The notes: a model not told the origin generated them from the letters alone. DNA of 64,000 bases from Agrococcus sp. ProA11 (GCF_039880525.1 NZ_CP156989.1:1860001-1924000); one strand, 5' to 3'. Counted from the first letter of the stretch, positions 27,844 through 36,518 are shown. Numbers and translations are program-made.

Positions 27844-29555
27844 CGCCAGGTCCCGTCTGCGTTGATCGCCGGATCTGTTTCGATCCAGGTGGAGACGCCG
27901 TAGGACGTCGTCACCGGCGAGAGGAAGTGGGGCGGCGAGCGGAAGCGTAGGCGCGGGTCGTAGAGGTAGTTCTTGTCGTACCCGCTGCCGTAGTAGCCCA
28001 TGACCTGGACGATCCCGCGATAGGCCTGTGCGATCGAGCCACGCACGGTGAGGGTGCCGACATCGCCGCGCACGCTCGTGTTCTGCACCGCGAAGCTGCG
28101 CAGCGACAGGATCGCGGCCTCGATCGTGATGTTCGGTGAGTCGGTGCCGTACGACGTGCAGTTCTTCCCATTCTTGTTGCAGGTCTCGAACTCGGGATTC
28201 CAGACGTAGACCATGTTGTTGCCGATCAGGCCCAGCATGTCGTCGTCCCGATCCACGTACGTCGTGTTGCCCGTGATGTACACGAAGTTCTCGGCCGCGA
28301 AGGTCACCTGTCCGTTGAGCGTGCCCTTGATGAAGAGGTCGCCACTGTGGCAGCCGTAGGGCGCCACGCCCGCAACCGTGTCGGGGAGGTGCTCGTTGGA
28401 GAGCGGGAACCCGACGTCGTTGCCGTTCGCGCAGCCGCTGGGCACCTTCCGGTAGTTCGCGTCGCCGACGACCGACGGCACGTTCTGCACATAAACCGCG
28501 CCTGCGTCCGGCACCGAGACGGTGGCGCCCGTCGAGGAGCCCAGCTGGCCCGAGCCCGTGCCCGGAACGCCGCAGGCCGCGGACGAGGGCAGCACGCTGC
28601 GCGTCAGCGGCGATCGCACGACCATCTTGCCGTTGGAGAGCAGCTGCACCGTCGTCGGACCGGTGTAGACGCAGCCGGAGTCGACCGCCGCCGAGCGAAT
28701 CTGTCCGTTCGTCTCGGGCATGCCGAGCACCGGGAGGTACGAGGGCGTCTGCCCGCGCTGCGGATCTGGCACCGCGAACGACGCCGCGCCTCCCGAGCTC
28801 GTGCACCGGTGGCGGGGCCCGATCAGGGGGTTCCACGAGGTGGTGACCGCTGCTCGGAAGGTCGATCCGCACGCATAGATGATGTCGTTCGAGTGCACCT
28901 GTCCGTCGATGACGTCGTTCGACGCGAAGTGGATGACGCCGCACCCTGTCGGCCGGGGCGGCGTCGACCAGGCATAGCTGTAGCAGACGCTGCCGTACTT
29001 GTTGAGGGCCGGGTCCTGGATCTCGCGGTCGGTGAAGTAGAGGTAGTGCACGAAGCCCGACTGCCGCAGGTCGGCGACGATGGAGCGAGTCTCCTCCCCC
29101 ACCCGTCCGGTCGATCGCACGCGCAGCACGCCCTCGCTGTAATAGGCGGAGGTGTCCACCTCGTAGCGGTAGCTCGCGGTGCCGTCCGACCCTGGCACGG
29201 TCGCCCAGGCTCCGTCGAAGCCGAATGCAGGATTGCTCCGGTCCTCGAGCAGGGTGCTGCTGGCGCTGAACGGTGCGTCGTCGTTTCCGAAGCGCACGTA
29301 GTCGGGGTTCTCGGAGAGCCAGCTCTGGTACTCCTCGATGCCGGCATACGCGGCGCTGAGGGCACCGTTCCAGTTCACGTCGTCTTTCGCGTAGCGCATG
29401 CCCGAGACGGTGAAGACGACGGCCGTCGCGATCAGCGCGGTCACGAGCGCCCCAATGCCGATCACCAGGATGAGCGCGATGCCGCGCTCGCGATCATCCA
29501 CAGGCATCCGCATCGCTCGCGCGCCAGGCAGCCCGGTCAGGGTGCGTCGCATCAT
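27840..29555 (-). CDS. Large PilX-like pilus protein, cysteine-rich putative tip adhesin
   Basis: A 571-residue protein with a prepilin-like start: short basic leader ending DDRERG, then a hydrophobic helix (IALILVIGIGALVTALIATA). The usual Glu5 after the cleavage glycine is replaced by a hydrophobic residue, as in PilX-type and pilus-initiating subunits. The remaining 520 residues form an exported domain rich in Tyr, Asn and Gly with about ten cysteines in motifs such as SVCYSY, GCGVIHF, ACGSTF, GCHSGD and ETCNKNGKNC, suggesting disulfides. Repeated short beta motifs (FVYITGNTTYV, GLIGNNMVYVWNP, TLTVRGSIAQ) suggest a right-handed beta helix. It overlaps its neighbours on both sides. Role as tip protein is inference. 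Confidence 0.72.
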   Translation of the reverse strand: MMRRTLTGLPGARAMRMPVDDRERGIALILVIGIGALVTALIATAVVFTVSGMRYAKDDVNWNGALSAAYAGIEEYQSWLSENPDYVRFGNDDAPFSASSTLLEDRSNPAFGFDGAWATVPGSDGTASYRYEVDTSAYYSEGVLRVRSTGRVGEETRSIVADLRQSGFVHYLYFTDREIQDPALNKYGSVCYSYAWSTPPRPTGCGVIHFASNDVIDGQVHSNDIIYACGSTFRAAVTTSWNPLIGPRHRCTSSGGAASFAVPDPQRGQTPSYLPVLGMPETNGQIRSAAVDSGCVYTGPTTVQLLSNGKMVVRSPLTRSVLPSSAACGVPGTGSGQLGSSTGATVSVPDAGAVYVQNVPSVVGDANYRKVPSGCANGNDVGFPLSNEHLPDTVAGVAPYGCHSGDLFIKGTLNGQVTFAAENFVYITGNTTYVDRDDDMLGLIGNNMVYVWNPEFETCNKNGKNCTSYGTDSPNITIEAAILSLRSFAVQNTSVRGDVGTLTVRGSIAQAYRGIVQVMGYYGSGYDKNYLYDPRLRFRSPPHFLSPVTTSYGVSTWIETDPAINADGTWR

Positions 29556-30217
29556 GGTGTTGTCCTCGTCCTAGTCACATCGAGATTCGGCAGCGACACG
29601 ATCGAATCCATCTCCGCCAGCGAGGCGCCGCTGTTCGAGTGCGTCTGCACGGCGATCCTCACGTGCACTGCGGCGATCTCGCGCCGCTCTGGCTCGGTGA
29701 GCACCCGGGCCGGCAGCGCAGTGCCGTTGGCGCGCAGGAATGTGAACGGCGCCGCCGACGTCACGTCTCGGGCGATCACACGGGTGCGGCTGGGGGTGCT
29801 GCTGTAGACCCAGATGCCGCCTGACTTGCTGGAGGCGTAGCGCGTCTCGACGAGCTCTCCGGATGCGGTGTTGATGGCGAGCGTGACGCGCGTGGGTCCT
29901 TCATCAGTGTTGTCGACATCGACATAGGCGTTCATGGTCAGGGATCCGGGTGCCGCTGCGGAGAAGACGGGGGCGGGCTGCCAGCCGCTCGAATCGATCT
30001 CGGTGCCGGCGCGGATGACGCGCGTCATCTTCTGCATCGCCAGCGCGGCCTGGTTCGTGCTGTCCTGCTGCGATTCTTGCCGCGAAAAGTTCTGGGACAC
30101 CGAGACGACCATGGTCGTGATCAGCGTCGTGACGATCGCCAGCAGCGAGATCGCGACGAGCAGCTCGATGAGCGTCAGTCCTCGTTCGCGATCGAGGTCG
30201 CGAGGCGCGCGACTCAT
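29552..30217 (-). CDS. Minor pilin, PilW-like
   Basis: A 221-residue prepilin: leader with basic residues, then RERGLTLIELLVAISLLAI, which is the class III signal with cleavage after Gly and Glu at position 5. The exported globular part has no cysteine and has alternating beta strands (LTMNAYVDVDNTDEGPTRVT, AAVHVRIAVQTHS). It likely primes assembly together with its two neighbours, as minor pseudopilins do. ATG at 30217 overlaps the upstream minor-pilin stop by 4 nt and it overlaps the downstream gene by 4 nt. Confidence 0.82.
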   Translation of the reverse strand: MSRAPRDLDRERGLTLIELLVAISLLAIVTTLITTMVVSVSQNFSRQESQQDSTNQAALAMQKMTRVIRAGTEIDSSGWQPAPVFSAAAPGSLTMNAYVDVDNTDEGPTRVTLAINTASGELVETRYASSKSGGIWVYSSTPSRTRVIARDVTSAAPFTFLRANGTALPARVLTEPERREIAAVHVRIAVQTHSNSGASLAEMDSIVSLPNLDVTRTRTTP

Positions 30218-31515
30218 GGCGCCACCTCGCGGGGATCGAGCGTGACGACGTTCCCAGAGAGGTTCGCTCCCCGGCTCAGGGGCGTCACGCTCACCGGCAA
30301 GCCGATTGCCGTGAACTCCCAGGTGCCGTAGGGCACCGCGATGACGCCGCCGAGCGGCACGTTCTTGTATTCGAGCTGGATGCTCGCGTCGCAGGTCGGG
30401 TCGTCCGGACGACCGGTTCTCGCGGTCGCGCGCAGCGTCACGATCGCGAGCGGCACGCGGACGATGCCCATCGGCACGTCGGCAGTCACCGTGGCGCCCG
30501 GCTCGCCGCTGATCTCGGTCGCGACGCCGGGTGCGAGATTCTCCACGCCGACGATGCCCTCGGTCCAGGCCGTCGGGTCGAGCGCATCGCACTCATCGCC
30601 GTTCGCCTGCTGGAACTCGCCTGCGACCACGCGATAGCTGACGCGTGGATGCGCCCCGACGGTCTGTCGGGCAGCTGTGGTCGGCAGCGTGTAGGTGCGA
30701 ACGCCATAGGTGCTCAGCAGTGTGAGGGGCATCGAGCTCGGCATGCGAGCGGAGCTGCCCGGCGCGAAGGTGAGGTCGAGTCGCGCCGCGAGGTCGTACT
30801 GCAGACCCACGGTGGTCGACGACCCCGCTTGCACACTCACGTCGCGCTGCAGCGGCGTCTCCTGCAGCACGCCCGTGTAGCCGCTCTTCGCGATCGTCAC
30901 GTCGTAGGTGCCCTTCGGCACCTGGAGGAAGTAGGCGCAGCCCTGCGCATCGCTCGTGACGTTCGGGATGCTCGCGCCGCCCGATGTCGCGGTGAGCGAG
31001 ACGGTCGCGCCGCCCACGCCCTCGCCGATCGAGTCGATGATGGAGACGAGCACCGTGCCCTTGGAGGGATCGTTGATGCGCTCGGTTGGGCTGATGAGGG
31101 TGTCGGCGCGCACGGGCTCGGCACTCGCGCGCATGCCGTCCCACGTCACGGTGACGTGCACGCGCTTGAAGCGCAGGTTGCCGCCACCGCACGAGACGGT
31201 GGAGCTGGTGTCGCCGACCCAGGCGGTCTCGCGCCGCACGTGGAAGATGGTGCCGTTGACCGTCACGTCGCGCGTGTCGTTCAGCAGGGTGAAGAGATCT
31301 GGGGTGTCGTGCGCGAAGTCGATCTCGCCCGCGGCGAGGTTGGCTGCCACATGCTGCGCGCGTGACTGCTGGGTGAGTGTGGTGATCTGCACCAGAGAGG
31401 AGAGCACGAGCGTCGAGATGATGGCGAAGACGAACATCGCCACCAAGACCTCGATGAGCGTCATGCCGCGGTCGCCGTCGGCGACGGGCGTGAACCGTGC
31501 ACGGATGCTGCGCAA
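30214..31515 (-). CDS. Minor pilin fused to Ig-like domains, PilV-like
   Basis: A 433-residue prepilin with leader ending DGDRG, then MTLIEVLVAMFVFAIIST (Glu5 present). After a short pilin domain (to about 140) comes a carboxypeptidase-regulatory/SpaA-like beta domain (GTVLVSIIDSIGEGVGGATV ... CAYFLQVPKGTYDVTIAKSG), and a second beta-rich region to the end. This is more than twice the size of usual minor pilins. Such domains often mediate surface binding. ATG at 31515 lies 72 nt after the pilA stop, beyond a hairpin; AGGAGAG is its ribosome site. Confidence 0.8.
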   Translation of the reverse strand: MRSIRARFTPVADGDRGMTLIEVLVAMFVFAIISTLVLSSLVQITTLTQQSRAQHVAANLAAGEIDFAHDTPDLFTLLNDTRDVTVNGTIFHVRRETAWVGDTSSTVSCGGGNLRFKRVHVTVTWDGMRASAEPVRADTLISPTERINDPSKGTVLVSIIDSIGEGVGGATVSLTATSGGASIPNVTSDAQGCAYFLQVPKGTYDVTIAKSGYTGVLQETPLQRDVSVQAGSSTTVGLQYDLAARLDLTFAPGSSARMPSSMPLTLLSTYGVRTYTLPTTAARQTVGAHPRVSYRVVAGEFQQANGDECDALDPTAWTEGIVGVENLAPGVATEISGEPGATVTADVPMGIVRVPLAIVTLRATARTGRPDDPTCDASIQLEYKNVPLGGVIAVPYGTWEFTAIGLPVSVTPLSRGANLSGNVVTLDPREVAP

Positions 31516-31546
31516 GGTGCTCTCCTCTCTTGGTGTGGGGGCGTGT

Positions 31547-31567
31547 CCGCGGCTGATGTCGCCGCGG
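31547..31567 (-). terminator. Hairpin between pilA and the minor-pilin genes
   Basis: CCGCGGC (31547-31553) and GCCGCGG (31561-31567) form a perfect 7-bp stem with a 7-nt loop, 20 nt after the pilA stop. There is no T-run, so it is more likely a partial terminator or an RNA end-protector that gives pilA more product than the minor pilins. Confidence 0.45.
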
Positions 31568-31587
31568 CCACCTGGTGCCGGCTTAGC

Positions 31588-32013
31588 TCACGGCCAAGCC
31601 TGCAGGCCGCCCGCTGCGCTGTCGTACGAGAGGTTGTCGCCCAGGTCCGGGTGATCTGCCGTGATCGTGAAGCCGCCAGCGGTCGCGGTGACCGTGATAC
31701 CGGTCGCGGTGTTGGACTTCTGGAAGCCTGCAGCCACGAGGTTTGCTTCGGATCCGTCGAGCGCCGCGTACGAGCCCGCGTTCTGGACAGCGTGCGTCTC
31801 CGCCGCGAGCGCGGCGTTCTTCAGGTCCGACTCGACCTCGGCGCGCCAGGCGCTCTCGCGCTGGTTCAGGAAGACGGGGATGGCGATGCCGGCGAGGATG
31901 CCGATGATGATGACGACGACGAGCAGCTCGATGAGCGTGAAGCCCTTCTGGGTCTCTTCGCCGTTCTGGAGTGCAGCACGGCGGTCGCCGAGCACGCGGA
32001 GCATTTTCTGCAT
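31588..32013 (-). CDS. pilA: Major type IV pilin
   Basis: A 141-residue prepilin. A 26- to 27-residue charged leader (MQKMLRVLGDRRAALQNGEE) ends in QKG, followed by FTLIELLVVVIIIGILAGIA, the classic N-methyl-Phe signature with Phe1 and Glu5. The mature part (about 115 residues) is small, Ala/Thr-rich, and cysteine-free, so it lacks the C-terminal disulfide loop of Gram-negative pilins. Start ATG at 32013 follows ATAGGTAAG; upstream in-frame codons would add a non-basic leader. It is separated by 84 nt from pilC and 72 nt from the next gene, unlike the overlapping rest of the operon, which fits separate tuning of its level. Confidence 0.93.
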   Translation of the reverse strand: MQKMLRVLGDRRAALQNGEETQKGFTLIELLVVVIIIGILAGIAIPVFLNQRESAWRAEVESDLKNAALAAETHAVQNAGSYAALDGSEANLVAAGFQKSNTATGITVTATAGGFTITADHPDLGDNLSYDSAAGGLQAWP

Positions 32014-32097
32014 GGTCTTACCTATCTGTGTTGGGGTTGGGGTCAGGATGAGAGGGAGAGTCATCTGGGAGCAGCGTGAACACGAAGGCCCATCACC

Positions 32098-33321
32098 TCA
32101 GATCTGCTCGAAGATGGTGAAGATGGGCATATAGAGGGCGACGATCATCGCCCCGATCAGAGTCCCGACGCCTGCGATGAGGATCGGCTCGATGATCGAA
32201 GTCATCTGGGACGTGGTCGCCTCGACCTCGTCGTCGTAGGCGTCGGCGATCTTGGCGAGCATCATCTCCATGGAGCCGGCGTCCTCGCCCACCGTGATCA
32301 TCTGCACCACCATGGGAGGGAAGACGGGCTCCTGCGCCAACTGGTCGGCCACGGCGCGACCCTCGCGGACAGCTTCGGCGATGCGATTGGATGCCTGTCG
32401 GATCACGGCGTTGCCGGAGATCTCGCCGACGACGCGCAGGGCGAGCACGATGGGCACGCCAGCGCCGAGCAGGGCCGCGAAGTTGCGGGTGAAGCGAGCG
32501 AGCGCGATCTTCTGCATGAGCACGCCGAAGACGGGCAGCTTCAGCAGCACCGGATCGACGGCCGCTCGCACGGCGTCGTCGTGCTTGTGCTTGCCCCACC
32601 ACACGCTGAAGGCGATCGAGCCGATGATGAGCAGCGGCCCGAGCCACACCATGTTGCCCGAGATCACGACGAGCATCTGCGTCGGCAGCGGAAGCTCGCC
32701 GCCCATGTCCGAGAACATCTTCTCGAAGATCGGCACGATGAACCACAGCATGCCGACCACGGCGAGCAGCGCCATGCTGACGACCACCATCGGGTAGGCC
32801 ATCGCCGACTTCACGGTGTTGCGCAGCTTGACCTCCTTCTCGAAGGAGGTCGCCACCGAGTTGAGCGCGTCGTCGAGGAAGCCGCCGGTCTCGCCCGCGG
32901 CGATGAGCTGCACCATGAGCGGCGGGAACACCTCGCCGTGCTTGGCGAACGAGCCCGACAGTGAGCCGCCGGTCTCGACGTCGCTGCGCACCTCGTCGAG
33001 GAGCTTCCGCAGCGTCTTGTTCTCGGTCTGCTCCGCGAGGATCTTCAGCGCCCGCAGCAGCGACAGGCCCGCGGAGGTCATGGTCGACATCTGCCGGCTC
33101 ATGATCGCGAGGTCCTTGAGCCCGACGCCCTTGCCGAACGGCAGCTCGATGTCGCGCTGGAGGCCGGTGCCGGCGCCCTTCTCGTCGACGCTGACGGGCG
33201 TCAGCCCCATCTCCCGCATGCGCGAGATGGCGGCACCCTGGCTCGGCGCGTCGATGCGCCCCTTGACCGTCTTGCCACCAGCGTCACGGCCGCGGTACTG
33301 CCACGTCTTCGCGATGGTCAT
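32098..33321 (-). CDS. pilC: Type IV pilus platform protein PilC
   Basis: Polytopic inner-membrane platform on which the motor ATPases turn. The 407-residue protein has two GspF domains: first at about 75-195 (LKDLAIMSRQMSTMTSAGLS, AGETGGFLDDALNSVA), second at about 275-400 (ALARFTRNFAALLGAGVPIV, GEDAGSMEMMLAKIAD), with three membrane helices around 175-200, 220-245 and 375-400. ATG at 33321 overlaps the pilT stop by 4 nt. Confidence 0.94.
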   Translation of the reverse strand: MTIAKTWQYRGRDAGGKTVKGRIDAPSQGAAISRMREMGLTPVSVDEKGAGTGLQRDIELPFGKGVGLKDLAIMSRQMSTMTSAGLSLLRALKILAEQTENKTLRKLLDEVRSDVETGGSLSGSFAKHGEVFPPLMVQLIAAGETGGFLDDALNSVATSFEKEVKLRNTVKSAMAYPMVVVSMALLAVVGMLWFIVPIFEKMFSDMGGELPLPTQMLVVISGNMVWLGPLLIIGSIAFSVWWGKHKHDDAVRAAVDPVLLKLPVFGVLMQKIALARFTRNFAALLGAGVPIVLALRVVGEISGNAVIRQASNRIAEAVREGRAVADQLAQEPVFPPMVVQMITVGEDAGSMEMMLAKIADAYDDEVEATTSQMTSIIEPILIAGVGTLIGAMIVALYMPIFTIFEQI

Positions 33322-34568
33322 GCTCGCTGCCCCCTCGAGAAGGTGTCACCGAAGTCGACGCCGGCGTCGAGCCCGGCGCCGGTGCTTGCGGTGGTGAGCA
33401 TGTCGAGCATCTCGTCGACGCTCTGCGCCTTGTCGCGCGCCGCCTCCTCGCGAATGATGCCGCGGTTGACGAGTTCGGCGAGGTGCTGATCCATCGTGCG
33501 CATGCCGAGCGAGGCCCCGGCCTGCAGCGCGCTGGGGATCTGGTGCGTCTGTCCCTCGCGGATGAGGTTCGAGATGGCGGATGTGGCGACGAGGACCTCG
33601 CTCGCGGCGACGCGTCCACGGCCGCCGCTCTTGGGCACGAGCGTCTGGCAGACGACGCCCTGCAGCGTGGCGGCCAGCTGCGCGCGCACCTGGCTCTGCT
33701 GGTGCGGCGGGTAGACGTCGATGATGCGGTCGATGGTCTGCGCGGCGCTCTGCGTGTGCAGGGTCGCGAAGACGAGGTGGCCGGTCTCGGCGGCGGTGAG
33801 GGCGACCGAGATGGTCTCGAGGTCGCGGAGCTCACCGATCAGCACGACATCCGGGTCCTGGCGCAGCATGTGCTTGAGGGCCGACGCGAAGCTGCGGGTG
33901 TCGTGGCCGACCTCGCGCTGGTTCACGACCGCCTTCTTGCGCGGGTGGAGGAACTCGATCGGATCCTCGACCGTGATGATGTGCTCGGCACGCGTGCGGT
34001 TGACGAGGTCGATGAGGGCCGCGAGGGTCGTCGACTTGCCCGAGCCCGTGGGGCCCGTGACGAGCACGAGTCCGCGCGGCAGCGTCGCGAAGCGCGAGAT
34101 GCTCTGCGGCAGCTCGAGCTCCTCGATCGAGCGGATGCGCGTGGGGATCAGGCGGAACGCCGCGCCCTGCGCGGAGCGCTGCTGGTAGATGTTGACGCGG
34201 AATCGCGCGGTGTCAGAGAGCTGGAAGGCGAAGTCGAGCTCGAGCTCGCGCTCGAACTGCTCGCGCTGCGGGCCGGTGAGGATGGCATTGATCGCGCGCT
34301 CGACACGCTCCCTCGACCAGATGCCGAACTCCTCGAGCGGCACGAGCGATCCGTCGACGCGCATGGTCGGCGGGGACTCGGCGGTCACGTGGAGGTCGGA
34401 TGCCCCGACGCGCACGACCCACTGCAGCGCGACCAGCAGATCCTGCTCGTCGCCGCGCGGCTCCGGCAGCTCCGGTGCCGCCTCGCCCGAGGGCTCGAAG
34501 CGCGTCTGCGCGGAACGCTGCCGCAGGCTCGCGCGGGTCTCGCCGGTTGCTTCTTCGAGGTTGGTCAT
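33318..34568 (-). CDS. pilT: Type IV pilus retraction ATPase PilT
   Basis: Hexameric ATPase that powers pilus retraction. The 416-residue protein has an N-terminal PAS-like domain (LLVALQWVVRVGASDLHVTA), Walker A VTGPTGSGKSTTLAAL (about 168-183), the aspartate box TVEDPIEFLH, Walker B PDVVLIGELRDLETI, the histidine box HLVFATLHTQSA and the PilT-type AIRNLIRE equivalent seen as AISNLIREGQTHQIPSALQ. The last motif and the length mark it as PilT rather than PilB. A 60-residue acidic extension precedes the PAS domain. It overlaps both pilB and pilC by 4 nt. Confidence 0.93.
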   Translation of the reverse strand: MTNLEEATGETRASLRQRSAQTRFEPSGEAAPELPEPRGDEQDLLVALQWVVRVGASDLHVTAESPPTMRVDGSLVPLEEFGIWSRERVERAINAILTGPQREQFERELELDFAFQLSDTARFRVNIYQQRSAQGAAFRLIPTRIRSIEELELPQSISRFATLPRGLVLVTGPTGSGKSTTLAALIDLVNRTRAEHIITVEDPIEFLHPRKKAVVNQREVGHDTRSFASALKHMLRQDPDVVLIGELRDLETISVALTAAETGHLVFATLHTQSAAQTIDRIIDVYPPHQQSQVRAQLAATLQGVVCQTLVPKSGGRGRVAASEVLVATSAISNLIREGQTHQIPSALQAGASLGMRTMDQHLAELVNRGIIREEAARDKAQSVDEMLDMLTTASTGAGLDAGVDFGDTFSRGQRA

Positions 34569-36301
34569 ACGATCACCCGCACCACTTCGTCGATCGATGT
34601 GAGCCCCATCGATGCCTTGTGCCACGCGTCCTGCCGCAGCGAGCGCATGCCCTGCGAAGCCGCGACGCGCGCGATCTCGGCAGTCGACTCGCGCGCGACG
34701 GTGAGCCGCTCGATCTCCTCGGTCACGCTCATCACCTCGTGGATCGCGATGCGACCGCGGTAGCCGGTCTTCGAGCAGTGCGTGCAGCCGACGGGCTGGA
34801 ACACCTCCGTGGTCGGGCCGACGTCGAAGCCCATCGCGGCGAACTGCTCGGGCTGGCGAGCATCCGGCTGCTTGCAGCGGTCGCAGAGCTTGCGCACGAG
34901 TCGCTGGGCCACGATGCAGTCGAGCGCCGACCCGACGAGGAAGGGCTCGATGCCCATCTCCGTCAGTCGCGTGACCGCGCTGGGCGCGTCGTTCGTGTGG
35001 AGGGTCGAGAGCACGAGGTGGCCGGTGAGCGAGGCCTCGATGGCGATCTGCGCCGTCTCGTGGTCGCGGATCTCACCGATGAGGACGACATCGGGGTCGG
35101 AGCGCAGGATCGAGCGCAGCGCGGCGGCGAAGCTGAGGCCCGCCTTCGGGTGCACCTGCACCTGGTTGATGCCGGGCATCCGGTACTCGACCGGGTCTTC
35201 GACCGTGATCACGTTGACCTCGGGCCGAGCGACCTCGTTGAGCGTCGTGTAGAGGGTCGTGGACTTGCCCGAGCCGGTGGGTCCGGTGACCAGGATCATG
35301 CCGTAGGGCTTCTTGAAGGAGGCCTGGTAGCGGTCGAAGTTGTGCGGCAGCAGCCCGAGGTCGGAGAGCTGGAGCTTCAGGCTGCCGGTGTCGAGGATGC
35401 GCATGACGACCTTCTCGCCCCACACGGTCGGCAGCGTCGCCACGCGCAGGTCGATCTTGCGGTCCTCGTGCATGACCGACATGCGGCCGTCCTGCGGCCG
35501 GCGTCGTTCGGCGATGTCGATGTCGCTCATGATCTTGAGGCGAGAGATGATGCCCTGCTGCATGTTCTTGGGAGCGCCGGGCATCTCGTGCAGCACGCCG
35601 TCGACGCGGTAGCGCACGCGCACCGATCGCTCGGCGGGCTCGATGTGGATGTCGCTGGCGCGGTCCTGCACTGCCTGCGTGACGAGCAGGTTGACGAAGC
35701 GCACGATCGGCGCATCCTCATCGGCCGCATCGGCCATGCCGAAGCCCGCCGACTCCTCCTCGCGCTCATCCTCCTGGAGCGTCGCGGTGATGTCGTGCAG
35801 CTCGCTATCGGCGCGGTGGAAGCGGTCGATCGCGGCCAGCAGGTCGCCGCGCTCGGCGACGGCCGGCTGCACCGGCATGCCGGCGGCCTGACGGATGTCG
35901 TCGATCGCCAGCACATCGGCCGGGTCGGACATGGCGACGACCAGGCGACCGTCCTCGACGGCGAACGGGAGGATCGAGTGACGCCGCGCGGTGGCGCTCG
36001 GCACCCTCGCGACGGCGGCGCTGTCCACCGAGATCTCGCTCAGCACGACGAACGGCACGCCCGCCTGCATGGCTCTGGCGAGCGCCGCCTGCGCACCGGA
36101 GATGGTGCCGTCGTCGATGAGCATGCGGATCGCAGCCTCATCGTCCACGCCCGCTGCGACCAGCTCATCGCGGCGTGCCATGGAGAGATCGCCCTGGCGC
36201 ACCAGCAAGTACGTCAACGACGCCAGATCGCGTCGTCGCTCGCTGGCGATGCCGACGGCCTCCGCGACGCTCGCAGGGACCGCACCGAACGGTGCGTGCA
36301 T
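34565..36301 (-). CDS. pilB: Type IV pilus extension ATPase PilB
   Basis: ATPase that drives pilus extension. The 578-residue product has an N-terminal MshEN/GspE-N domain (SLTYLLVRQGDLSMARRDEL and PFAVEDGRLVVAMSDPADVL), then the ATPase core with VTGPTGSGKSTTLYTTLNE (about 340-358), TVEDPVEYRMPGINQVQV, IGEIRDHETAQIA, LSTLHTNDAPSAVTRL and the tetracysteine zinc site CDRCKQ ... CTHCSKTGYRGR typical of PilB. ATG at 36301 has AAGGAAC upstream. It is the first gene of the pilus operon; its promoter must lie within 36302-36483. Confidence 0.95.
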   Translation of the reverse strand: MHAPFGAVPASVAEAVGIASERRRDLASLTYLLVRQGDLSMARRDELVAAGVDDEAAIRMLIDDGTISGAQAALARAMQAGVPFVVLSEISVDSAAVARVPSATARRHSILPFAVEDGRLVVAMSDPADVLAIDDIRQAAGMPVQPAVAERGDLLAAIDRFHRADSELHDITATLQEDEREEESAGFGMADAADEDAPIVRFVNLLVTQAVQDRASDIHIEPAERSVRVRYRVDGVLHEMPGAPKNMQQGIISRLKIMSDIDIAERRRPQDGRMSVMHEDRKIDLRVATLPTVWGEKVVMRILDTGSLKLQLSDLGLLPHNFDRYQASFKKPYGMILVTGPTGSGKSTTLYTTLNEVARPEVNVITVEDPVEYRMPGINQVQVHPKAGLSFAAALRSILRSDPDVVLIGEIRDHETAQIAIEASLTGHLVLSTLHTNDAPSAVTRLTEMGIEPFLVGSALDCIVAQRLVRKLCDRCKQPDARQPEQFAAMGFDVGPTTEVFQPVGCTHCSKTGYRGRIAIHEVMSVTEEIERLTVARESTAEIARVAASQGMRSLRQDAWHKASMGLTSIDEVVRVIV

Positions 36302-36395
36302 GGGACAGTTCCTTCGTGACAGGTGCGGGGCTGGGGACCCGCTGCTTCGGGAGATCGCCCTGGGGAAGCGATCGAGAGGAGCGTGACACGAGTGT

Positions 36396-36456
36396 TGCTC
36401 AGAGCGCAACGATGCTGTCGCCCAGGTTTTGCTCAGGAGCCTTCGTGCATGCTCAG
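36396..36456. promoter_or_regulatory. Three TGCTCAG repeats upstream of pilB
   Basis: TGCTCAG occurs at 36396-36402, 36430-36436 and 36450-36456 (CTGAGCA on the pilB strand) within the 311-nt gap between divergent pilB and tetR. The third copy continues as TGCTCAGCAAA, which is inverse to the GGTTTTGCTCAG of the second. The gap 36302-36612 contains no other gene except the small leader frame at 36519; I could not fix a pilB promoter. The repeats are candidate binding sites for a pilus regulator. Confidence 0.4.
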
Positions 36457-36483
36457 CAAAGTTCGGGTTTCGGCCTGTCCGGC

Positions 36484-36512
36484 TTGACGATAACGTCGTT
36501 ACCGCTCAGAAT
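36484..36512 (+). promoter_or_regulatory. Promoter with TetR-type operator for the TetR gene
   Basis: TTGACG (36484-36489), a 17-nt spacer and CAGAAT (36507-36512) form a good sigma-70-type promoter (five and four of six matches). Between them is TAACG-T-CGTTA (36491-36501), a perfect inverted repeat with one central base, as expected for autorepression by the TetR protein encoded downstream. The predicted start of transcription is about 36519, the first base of an ATG. Confidence 0.65.
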
Positions 36513-36518
36513 TGCACC

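Noticed and set aside
34565-34568. Frameshift between pilB and pilT
   Set aside because: The 4-nt ATGA overlap is a normal coupled junction; both proteins are complete.
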